A stretch of DNA of 13,164 nt from Euryarchaeota archaeon RBG_13_57_23 (GTDB lineage Archaea; Thermoplasmatota; Thermoplasmata; UBA10834), in assembly GCA_001800675.1 (NCBI GenBank), contig MGVW01000055.1, positions 4,104-17,267 of the forward strand. The letters run 5' to 3'. Position numbers and translations under genes: made by a program. The notes under the pieces were generated by a model that searched no databases, was not told the DNA's origin, and saw only the letters and a program-made list of their open reading frames with translations. Shown here in pieces: positions 1-4,994 of this stretch (the first letter of the stretch is position 1; each line of letters opens with the position of its first letter).

Positions 1-799
1 GTGTCGGCTCATCCCTCTTCTGGAATTTGGAGACCTGTCCGAAGATGATCCCTTTCACCTTGTCGAACTTGCGAGCCAGATGGAGGTGCGTCAGAAGTTT
101 GTCCAGATCGTACTCCGAGACGTAGACGTCCTCGAGGAAGAGGAGCTTGCCATCTGTATCGACAGAGTCCTCTGTGCCAAGCGTATGCGTGAGCATGGAA
201 AGGTTCCCGCCCACGAGCGGTCCCTTGGCTTTGCCTGGAACTACGGTCCTCAGGAGCATGCCAGCAGGAGGATTCTCGATCTTTCCCCAGGGCCGAGCGG
301 TCGAGAGCAGCTTCAGGGCCCTATCGATGTTGTCCTTTCCTGCGGGCGCGTCCTTCTCGGGGTTGTCCCCGGCGTACCCCTCTATGGACGGGCCGTGGAA
401 TGTGACCAGGCCGGTCCTCTGCCTGATCGCAGTGTGAAGCGTCGTGATGTCGCTGAAGCCCATGAATATCTTGGGATTGTCCTTAATCACCCCGAAGTCG
501 ACTAGGTCCAGGACACGCATCGCCCCGTACCCCCCTCGGGAACAGAAGATGGCATCCACGTTGTCGTCGGCGAAGGTCTTGACAAGTTCTCTGGCCCTCG
601 CGTGGTCCTGCGCGGACATGAACGAGTACTTCATCAGGTTCCTGGTGCACTCGCCCAGAGTGACTTTGTACCCGAGCTTCCTGAGGTAGTTGATCCCCTG
701 TCCGAGTCCGAAGGGTTCCGAGAACCCCGACGGGGAGACAATTCCGATGGTCGCGCCTTTCGTAAGCTTCGCTGGTTTGATCTGTTTCAACAGCCTCAC
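1..799 (-). CDS. LD-carboxypeptidase, peptidase family S66 (LdcA/MccF-like), 3' end outside window
   Basis: This minus-strand frame is open from a GTG at 799 to the left edge, giving 266 residues of a family whose members are usually about 300-340 aa. It shows the S66 hallmarks: an N-terminal TIGIVSPSG segment (residues 17-25), SRGGYGAMR (87-95), and MGFSDIT (113-119), whose Ser116 sits where the family nucleophile lies. A later LLFLEDV segment carries the expected catalytic Glu. The catalytic His would lie beyond the window. Family members cleave L,D-peptide bonds in murein tetrapeptides or, in MccF, inactivate a peptide-nucleotide antibiotic. An archaeon without murein would need another substrate, which the sequence does not reveal. 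The GTG start is supported by AGGA seven bases upstream and by conserved sequence beginning soon after it. The family call is firm; the substrate is unknown. Confidence 0.88.
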   Translation of the reverse strand, partial: MRLLKQIKPAKLTKGATIGIVSPSGFSEPFGLGQGINYLRKLGYKVTLGECTRNLMKYSFMSAQDHARARELVKTFADDNVDAIFCSRGGYGAMRVLDLVDFGVIKDNPKIFMGFSDITTLHTAIRQRTGLVTFHGPSIEGYAGDNPEKDAPAGKDNIDRALKLLSTARPWGKIENPPAGMLLRTVVPGKAKGPLVGGNLSMLTHTLGTEDSVDTDGKLLFLEDVYVSEYDLDKLLTHLHLARKFDKVKGIIFGQVSKFQKRDEPT

Positions 800-826
800 T
801 CCAGAATCCTGAGAGACGAGGTTCAG

Positions 827-832
827 CTTAAA
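827..832 (-). promoter_or_regulatory. Candidate TATA box for the S66 peptidase
   Basis: TTTAAG reads on the minus strand about 30 bp upstream of the GTG at 799, the usual archaeal TATA-to-start spacing for a very short leader. It is a short match and is judged by position only. Confidence 0.3.
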
Positions 833-891
833 CAGTGTGCTCGGACGATGATGTGCGCCAAATCGACGCTCCGGCCTTCGACGAGACTAGT

Positions 892-1254
892 TCATGCGAC
901 TGCAGGTTCTTCGTAGCCCGATTCGACCGCATCTTCGAAGATTTCGTCGGAGAACGGCGATTCCTCGAGCTCCGCCGTCAGCTGGAGAATGTCGAGCTTG
1001 ATCGAAGTCTCCAAGAAGTCGAGTTCGGCGGAGAGGTCCGGCCTCTCTCGGCGGCATCTGGGGTCCTCTTCGATATCCGCGCATAGCCTGTCCAGACGTG
1101 CCTTCGTCTGTGCGAGTCTGGTGACCGCTTCCAGGTCGTCCAAGACGTCATCGTTCTTCAGAATCCTGGTCCTTATGATCCCACCCGAGCGGCTCATCTT
1201 GTGGACCGCGAGGGGGTGCGCTAGCTTCCTATTCAATCCAGCATCCCATCCCAT
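892..1254 (-). CDS. Hypothetical acidic helical protein, 120 aa
   Basis: I do not recognise this protein. It has a short basic N-terminus (residues 1-34, several Arg/Lys), then an acidic, Leu-rich, probably helical body. Asp/Glu runs include NDDVLDD, ADIEEDP and EESPFSDEIFED, and the tail is acidic (SGYEEPAVA). There is no signal peptide, membrane segment or metal-binding cluster; only two cysteines are visible, in the CADIEEDPRC stretch. Codon choice (GAC, CTC, GTC, AAG, AGG) resembles that of the recognised neighbours, which supports real coding. The frame can be extended to a TTG at 1275, but the ATG at 1254 is preferred because a TATA box at 1290-1299 would place the transcript start near 1268, downstream of that TTG. 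It is probably translated without a Shine-Dalgarno site. It lies upstream of the S66 peptidase on the same strand, with 92 bp between them. Confidence 0.6.
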   Translation of the reverse strand: MGWDAGLNRKLAHPLAVHKMSRSGGIIRTRILKNDDVLDDLEAVTRLAQTKARLDRLCADIEEDPRCRRERPDLSAELDFLETSIKLDILQLTAELEESPFSDEIFEDAVESGYEEPAVA

Positions 1255-1263
1255 CGTATGACG

Positions 1264-1276
1264 ATTGTCTGACAAT
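1264..1276. promoter_or_regulatory. Perfect 13-nt palindrome at the start region of the acidic protein gene (candidate operator)
   Basis: ATTGTC-T-GACAAT is a perfect inverted repeat around one central base. It lies 14-35 bp downstream of the TATA box at 1290-1299 on the minus strand and 10 bp before the ATG at 1254, so it covers the expected transcription start. A dimeric regulator bound here would block transcription. The operator role is inferred from symmetry and position only. Confidence 0.4.
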
Positions 1277-1289
1277 ATCTATTTCATCG

Positions 1290-1299
1290 TATATATATG
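1290..1299 (-). promoter_or_regulatory. TATA box for the acidic hypothetical protein gene
   Basis: An alternating TA run (ACATATATAC on the minus strand) lies in the 62-bp gap between two minus-strand genes. It is about 40 bp upstream of the ATG at 1254 and predicts a transcript start near 1268. It is one of the most AT-rich spots in an otherwise GC-rich window, which suggests that the downstream gene has its own promoter. Confidence 0.5.
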
Positions 1300-1316
1300 T
1301 TGCTGACCTCGGGCCG

Positions 1317-1532
1317 TCACCTGATGGGCGGGCCGGCCAGCTGGTTCGCGCGGCGTTCGAGGTCGGCTATCTTCCTCTGGAGCTGGCGTATCTTGGCATC
1401 GTACTTTGCGACCTGCTCCCTGATCCGGGCAGCCTTCGCTCTCAGCTTGGCCGCTTTCGCGAGCTTATTCGCTGAGATCTGGTGCTCGTTCGCCCGTGCC
1501 GTGTACTTCTTCGCCGCCCTCATCGATGCCAT
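1317..1532 (-). CDS. Small basic Ala/Lys/Arg-rich coiled-coil protein, 71 aa
   Basis: I do not recognise a family. The protein is almost entirely Ala, Lys, Arg, Gln, Ile and Leu, strongly basic, with no cysteines and no membrane segment. From about residue 20 to 65 the spacing of Leu, Ile, Val and Ala (as in EQVAKYDAKIRQLQRK) suits one long amphipathic or coiled-coil helix. A basic helix could bind nucleic acid or an acidic partner, but nothing shows which. The ATG at 1532 has only a weak GGGA upstream; a second in-frame ATG follows three codons later. It diverges from the methylthiotransferase gene across a 119-bp gap containing several inverted repeats. Low-complexity, GC-rich frames can arise by chance, so its reality is likely but not certain. 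Confidence 0.55.
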   Translation of the reverse strand: MASMRAAKKYTARANEHQISANKLAKAAKLRAKAARIREQVAKYDAKIRQLQRKIADLERRANQLAGPPIR

Positions 1533-1564
1533 CGTATCCCGTGCAAAAAACGGTCTATGAGCTT

Positions 1565-1587
1565 AAGAACGTTCTGGCGTGGTTCTT
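1565..1587. repeat. Overlapping inverted repeats in a divergent promoter region
   Basis: AAGAAC at 1565-1570 is matched by the inverted GTTCTT at 1582-1587. Within it, AGAACGTTCT at 1566-1575 is also a perfect 10-nt palindrome, so the GTTCT half-site occurs twice in direct orientation and once inverted in 23 bp. It lies between the divergent genes starting at 1532 and 1652 and could be an operator. No regulator is identifiable. Confidence 0.35.
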
Positions 1588-1621
1588 GGCAACCGGCGTC
1601 TCATGGTCTTCTCAAAAACTG

Positions 1622-1628
1622 AATTATA
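1622..1628 (+). promoter_or_regulatory. TATA-like box for the methylthiotransferase gene
   Basis: AATTATA lies about 26 bp before the ATG at 1652, which would give an almost leaderless transcript. A GGAG at 1642-1645, five bases before the ATG, could serve instead if transcription starts further upstream. Confidence 0.4.
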
Positions 1629-1651
1629 CGGGACTCTGATGCGGAGCGGTC

Positions 1652-2890
1652 ATGAGAGCCTATGTTGAGGCCTATGGTTGCACTCTCAACTTCGGCGAGT
1701 CCAGGGAGGTCGAGGATCTCCTGGCCAGCAAGGGGTGGAGCATAGTCCAGAGTCCCGATGAAGCCGATCTAGCAGTTCTAGCGACGTGCGTGGTGGTCGA
1801 GAAGACGGAGCGCGCGATGGTGAAGAGGCTTGCGGAGCTGAGGACGGTTCCGAAACTGATCGTTACGGGATGCATGGCGACCGCATGCCGCGAGAAGGTG
1901 CAGAGCTTGGTGCCGGACGCGGTATTCGTCGGTCCCGGAGACCTCGGACGAATGGCCGAGGTTACCAGAACGGAGTCTGGGCTCAGCTCCCCATCCAAGG
2001 TCGAAAGGGAATCATACGGAATCGTCCCGATCGCTACCGGGTGCCTTGGCAACTGCTCCTATTGCATAACCCGACTTGCGCGTGGGGAACTCAAGAGCCG
2101 CCGCTTCGACGATATTGTGGGCACAATCCACGACATGGTATCTACAGGTCCAAGGGAGATCAGGCTCACTGCTCAGGACACTGCGGCATACGGAGCGGAC
2201 ATCGGTTCCTCGTTGCCCGCGCTGGTGGATGGGATATGTGGCGTCCCGCACGACTTCAGGCTCCGGGTGGGCATGATGAACCCGAAGAACGTCCTCCCAA
2301 AGTTGCAGCTCGTGACCAACATGTACCTTCAGCCCAAGGTGTTCAAGTTCCTGCACCTGCCCCTTCAAAGCGCAAGCGACAGGATCCTTAGTGAGATGGA
2401 CCGGGGCTATACGCTCGCAGACTTCAAGCACATCGTGACCGAAGCTCGTGCCGTGAGTCCTGCAATCTCGTTCTCGACGGACCTCATTGTAGGCTACCCG
2501 GGGGAGACCGAAGAGGACCACGAGATGAATCTACGGGCCGTCGCGGAAACGGAGCCCGACATCGTCAATGTCACAAAGTTCTCTTCGAGACCGGGGACGA
2601 AGGCAGCCATGTCAGGGCCGAAGGTGGTTGGCTGGAAGGCAAAGGACTGGTCTCGGGAGATTACTGATCTGAGGTTCAGGGTGGCGATGGGGAGGAACAG
2701 CACCTGGATAGGCGGAAGGGTCGTCGCTCTGTCCACGGAGAAGGGAAAGAAGGGCTCGACAATCTTCAGGACCGACGAGTACCGACAGGTCGTTGTCAAG
2801 GGTGTTCATCAGCTCGGCGGATTCCATACCCTGAGGGTGACCGATGCCACCGCGACATATCTGCGGGGGGAACTGGAGGATTCGGAGTGA
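1652..2890 (+). CDS. tRNA N6-threonylcarbamoyladenosine (t6A) methylthiotransferase, archaeal MtaB/CDKAL1 type
   Basis: A radical-SAM enzyme that converts t6A to ms2t6A at position 37 of ANN-decoding tRNAs. The 412-aa length fits the archaeal/eukaryotic branch of the methylthiotransferases. The N-terminal UPF0004 domain carries the three cysteines that hold the auxiliary Fe-S cluster: Cys10 in YGCTLN, Cys46 in LATCVV and Cys74 in TGCMAT. The radical-SAM CxxxCxxC is at Cys131, Cys135 and Cys138 (GCLGNCSYC). HLPLQSASDRIL and STDLIVGYPGET are also typical of the family. The last roughly 65 residues (RVVALSTEKGKKGST onward) fit a TRAM-like RNA-binding domain. The stop codon overlaps the GTG of the transporter gene by 4 nt, so the two are probably co-transcribed. 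The Pcc1 subunit of the t6A-making KEOPS complex is encoded about 1.9 kb downstream of this gene's end. The family is clear; the exact substrate is assigned from the archaeal subfamily. Confidence 0.9.
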   Translation: MRAYVEAYGCTLNFGESREVEDLLASKGWSIVQSPDEADLAVLATCVVVEKTERAMVKRLAELRTVPKLIVTGCMATACREKVQSLVPDAVFVGPGDLGRMAEVTRTESGLSSPSKVERESYGIVPIATGCLGNCSYCITRLARGELKSRRFDDIVGTIHDMVSTGPREIRLTAQDTAAYGADIGSSLPALVDGICGVPHDFRLRVGMMNPKNVLPKLQLVTNMYLQPKVFKFLHLPLQSASDRILSEMDRGYTLADFKHIVTEARAVSPAISFSTDLIVGYPGETEEDHEMNLRAVAETEPDIVNVTKFSSRPGTKAAMSGPKVVGWKAKDWSREITDLRFRVAMGRNSTWIGGRVVALSTEKGKKGSTIFRTDEYRQVVVKGVHQLGGFHTLRVTDATATYLRGELEDSE

Positions 2891-3765
2891 AGCAGTCCAC
2901 CAAGCTGTATCTGTTCCTGGCGATCACGATACTGATCTGGGGCAATTCGTTCGTCATCGTCGACATCGCGATCTCGGACGGCGCCCTCCCGACAGTGATA
3001 GCGATGGGAAGATGGATCATCGCGTCCACGATATTCGGGGCGTTCCTGCTCTGGAAGAAACCGAGGGGATTGGACAAGGCGGATGTGCGCACGTTCGTCG
3101 TGCTCGCGTTCATAGGCGTGGGAGTATACTACGTATTCCAGTACTACGGGGTGAAGCTCGCCGGCCCAGCCATCTCCGCGATCCTTGTCACGCTGCTGTG
3201 TCCGATCATGATATTCCTGATGTCGTACCTGCGCCTCGGAGAGCGCATCAGCGCGCCCCAGAAACTCGGGCTGGGGATATCGGCGGTAGGCGCGTACTTT
3301 GTGATCACAGATGGCACCGTCGAGTTCCTCTCCAATTGGGAATCGGTCCTCGGTGGAATCTTCGGGGTCGTCTGCGCGATATTCTGGGCGGTGTACACGG
3401 TCGAGGGCAAGAAGCTGGTGAAGAGGTACGATCCGTTCGTGTCGACTGCCTATCTCGCCCTCATGGGAACAATAATGCTGGCTCCGTTCGCTGCGGTGGA
3501 CGCCGGCCTCAACCAACCCATGGTGTTTCCCCTCTCATTCTTCATAGCGATCCTGTACCTCGGAGTCCTGTGCACCGTCGTAGGATACGTGTTCTGGTTC
3601 CGCGCTCTCACCGGGCTTAGCGCGTCGTCCACTGGGGCGACGCTATACTTCGAGCCTCTCGTGACAGTCATATTCGCGTGGCTCATCCTCGGGGAGGGTA
3701 TAGGCTGGGTTGCTGGCTTCGGGGGCGCACTCGTGATGATGGGCGTTCTCCTCGTCTCGAGATGA
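2887..3765 (+). CDS. EamA/DMT-family transporter
   Basis: A 292-aa, very hydrophobic protein with about ten predicted membrane helices in two EamA repeats (roughly residues 5-135 and 145-290). The first helix starts at LYLFLAITILIWGNSF, a typical DMT opening. Later PAISAILVTL and the C-terminal SSTGATLYFEPLVTVIFAW match the conserved helices of each repeat. Members export amino acids, sugars or other metabolites across the cytoplasmic membrane; the substrate cannot be read from the sequence. The start is a GTG overlapping the upstream stop codon (GTGA), with GGAGG at 2875-2879 seven bases before it, so translation is coupled to the methylthiotransferase gene. No functional link between the two is evident. 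Confidence 0.88.
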   Translation: MKQSTKLYLFLAITILIWGNSFVIVDIAISDGALPTVIAMGRWIIASTIFGAFLLWKKPRGLDKADVRTFVVLAFIGVGVYYVFQYYGVKLAGPAISAILVTLLCPIMIFLMSYLRLGERISAPQKLGLGISAVGAYFVITDGTVEFLSNWESVLGGIFGVVCAIFWAVYTVEGKKLVKRYDPFVSTAYLALMGTIMLAPFAAVDAGLNQPMVFPLSFFIAILYLGVLCTVVGYVFWFRALTGLSASSTGATLYFEPLVTVIFAWLILGEGIGWVAGFGGALVMMGVLLVSR

Positions 3766-3783
3766 TTCGCCCCCGTCAGCGAG

Positions 3784-3797
3784 GATGCCCGGGCATC
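3784..3797. terminator. Perfect 14-nt palindrome after the transporter gene (possible transcript-end hairpin)
   Basis: GATGCCCGGGCATC is fully self-complementary and begins 19 bp after the transporter stop codon and 10 bp before the tRNA-Gln TATA-like box. Without a T-run it is not a standard terminator. It may mark the transcript end or act as an operator for the tRNA promoter. Confidence 0.3.
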
Positions 3798-3806
3798 AGG
3801 AAATCG

Positions 3807-3814
3807 TTAATATG
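3807..3814 (+). promoter_or_regulatory. TATA-like box for tRNA-Gln
   Basis: TTAATATG starts 40 bp before the mature 5' end of the tRNA, leaving room for a transcript start about 10 bases ahead of it and a short 5' leader removed by RNase P. Confidence 0.5.
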
Positions 3815-3846
3815 AGCGCCCATCTATCTCGCCACATACCCGCCAC

Positions 3847-3919
3847 AGCCCCGTAGTGTAGCGGTCAATCATGTGGGCCTTTGGAGCCCGCGACGGAGGT
3901 TCGAATCCTCCCGGGGCTA
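3847..3919 (+). tRNA. tRNA-Gln (anticodon TTG)
   Basis: A 73-nt cloverleaf folds by eye. The acceptor AGCCCCG pairs with CGGGGCT, with discriminator A at 3919. The D arm GTGT-AGCGGTCA-ATCAT is weak (one U-U position). The anticodon stem TGGGC/GCCCG encloses the loop CTTTGGA, giving anticodon TTG. The T arm is GGAGG-TTCGAAT-CCTCC. No intron is seen and CCA is not encoded, so CCA must be added after transcription, as is common in archaea. The last three bases are shared with the antisense stop codon of the small membrane protein gene. Archaea typically charge this tRNA with Glu and amidate it through GatDE. Confidence 0.95.
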
Positions 3920-4141
3920 CTCTTTCTCCTCCGGCCCAATGCTTCGTCTCGTCTTCATGTTCTTGAGCCATGAGATGAGCTTCGCTGTACCTACCAGAAG
4001 CAACACCCATCCCATGACCAACAGGAAGAATCCTTCTGCGAGGAATCCAGACGGGATTGCGGCGAGCACGAACAGACCCGTTACAGTGGCTGCAATGCCG
4101 AACGCTACGCCCCACACCGCCATTGTCCGGTCGACCTTCAT
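3917..4141 (-). CDS. Small hypothetical membrane protein, 74 aa
   Basis: I do not recognise a family. It contains two hydrophobic segments, roughly residues 8-29 (VWGVAFGIAATVTGLFVLAA) and 34-55 (EGFFLLVMGWVLLLVGTAKL), then a basic stretch WLKNMKTRR and a charged tail ending in PEEKE, so it is probably a two-helix membrane protein with a cytoplasmic tail. The ATG at 4141 is preferred because AGGTGA lies eight bases before it; a GTG at 4153 would add four residues. It follows the nitroreductase stop codon by about 18 bp on the same strand, so the two likely share a transcript. Its stop codon overlaps the 3' end of tRNA-Gln on the opposite strand. Confidence 0.7.
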   Translation of the reverse strand: MKVDRTMAVWGVAFGIAATVTGLFVLAAIPSGFLAEGFFLLVMGWVLLLVGTAKLISWLKNMKTRRSIGPEEKE

Positions 4142-4159
4142 TTCGTAGCTCACCTGCCT

Positions 4160-4672
4160 TCATTCGCGATGGACGATCTGCTCGAGCGGGAGTCTCTTCC
4201 TATGGATACCCTTCTCCCCGGGATACCCGATCGATATGATCGCCACGGGTCTTAGATGGTCGGGCAGGTTCAGCGCCTCTCTCGCTTTCTCCTCGTTGAA
4301 CGCTCCGACCCAGACGCTCCCCAGACCTATGCTGTGCAGGTACAGCGTCATGTTCTGTATCGCCGCTGCGACGTCCTGAAGGCAATAGAGTGATCTGCCC
4401 CGCTCGCCGTAGTGTTGTATCCTTTCGAGGTTCGCGCAACAGACAATGTCCACAGGTGCAGTCTTGACGAAGTCTTGGTCCAGGGCGGCCTCCATGAGCG
4501 CCTTCTTTGTCTTCAGATCCCTGACCACGAAGAAGTCCCTAGCCTGAAGATTGCCTGCAGATGGCGCCAGGTTTGCGAGTCTCAGCGCCTCGTTCACGAT
4601 CTCGTCGTCGACCGGATCCTGTCGAAACACCCTGATGCTCGTCCTGCCCTGGATGCACTCCACGACGTCCAT
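4160..4672 (-). CDS. Nitroreductase-family flavoprotein
   Basis: A 170-aa protein of the FMN-dependent nitroreductase superfamily, at the short end typical of archaeal members. FMN-phosphate contacts are expected from GRTSIRVF (Arg10, Ser12, Arg14). Residues 36-41 (APSAGN) and the helix and turn around QDVAAAIQN (99-107) and GLGSVWVGAF (116-125) are conserved family segments, and SIGYPGE (147-153) ends the core. Members are homodimers that use NAD(P)H to reduce nitro compounds, quinones or flavin-like substrates; some archaeal members have other redox jobs, and the substrate here is unknown. The start has AGGT seven bases upstream. It diverges from pcc1 over a 73-bp shared promoter region and is followed by a small membrane protein gene. 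Confidence 0.88.
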   Translation of the reverse strand: MDVVECIQGRTSIRVFRQDPVDDEIVNEALRLANLAPSAGNLQARDFFVVRDLKTKKALMEAALDQDFVKTAPVDIVCCANLERIQHYGERGRSLYCLQDVAAAIQNMTLYLHSIGLGSVWVGAFNEEKAREALNLPDHLRPVAIISIGYPGEKGIHRKRLPLEQIVHRE

Positions 4673-4711
4673 AGCTGATACCTCTCGCTGACCGCTAATA
4701 GGGACGAACTT

Positions 4712-4720
4712 CTAAGTATT
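4712..4720 (+). promoter_or_regulatory. TATA-like box in the nitroreductase/pcc1 divergent promoter
   Basis: CTAAGTATT, in the only AT-rich patch of the 73-bp gap, lies about 30 bp before the pcc1 ATG at 4746, giving a nearly leaderless transcript. On the opposite strand the same patch (AATACTTAG) lies about 44 bp before the nitroreductase ATG, enough for a leader carrying its AGGT site. The two promoters may therefore overlap. Confidence 0.45.
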
Positions 4721-4745
4721 TTGTCTGCCGTCTGCGGAGTCTGAG

Positions 4746-4994
4746 ATGTCTTCCGAACCTGAGGCTCCGAAGGTCCGTTGCAGTCTCCGAATACAGTTCC
4801 CGAGTGGCGAGGAGGCTTCCCGTGTTCACAAAGCTGTCGAGCTTGACAATCAGGGATACGTGTCCACAAGGGTTGACGGTGATTCGATCCTAGCGGAGAT
4901 CGAGGCGTCCTCGCTCAACAGCCTCCTCCACACACTCGATGACCTCTTATCGTGTACCACGCTCGCGGAGAAGATAGTCACTAAGAGACACTAG
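4746..4994 (+). CDS. pcc1: KEOPS complex subunit Pcc1
   Basis: An 82-aa protein with the Pcc1 pattern: a first strand SLRIQFPSGEEASRVHKAV (residues 13-31), a VELDNQGYVSTRVDGDSILAEIEA middle (31-54), and a final helix SLNSLLHTLDDLLSCTTLAEKI (56-77). Pcc1 is the dimerisation subunit of KEOPS, which with Kae1, Bud32 and Cgi121 transfers threonylcarbamoyl to A37 of tRNA, making t6A. None of the other subunits is in the window. The ATG is followed by a short charged lead-in; a GGAG lies six bases upstream, and a TATA-like box about 30 bp upstream suggests a short leader or none. The gene meets tgtA tail to tail: both stop codons lie in the CTAG at 4991-4994. Confidence 0.9.
   Translation: MSSEPEAPKVRCSLRIQFPSGEEASRVHKAVELDNQGYVSTRVDGDSILAEIEASSLNSLLHTLDDLLSCTTLAEKIVTKRH

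Noticed and set aside
80..505. A 141-codon plus-strand frame at the left edge
   Set aside because: It is antisense to the S66 peptidase, whose minus-strand frame carries the family motifs.
1786..2391. A 201-codon plus-strand frame inside the methylthiotransferase gene
   Set aside because: It overlaps the radical-SAM region in another frame, and its Arg/Gly/Pro-rich translation is typical of a GC-driven shadow frame.
2809..3516. A 235-codon minus-strand frame across the transporter gene
   Set aside because: It is antisense to a clear EamA transporter, and its His/Arg/Glu-rich composition is that expected from reverse reading of hydrophobic codons.
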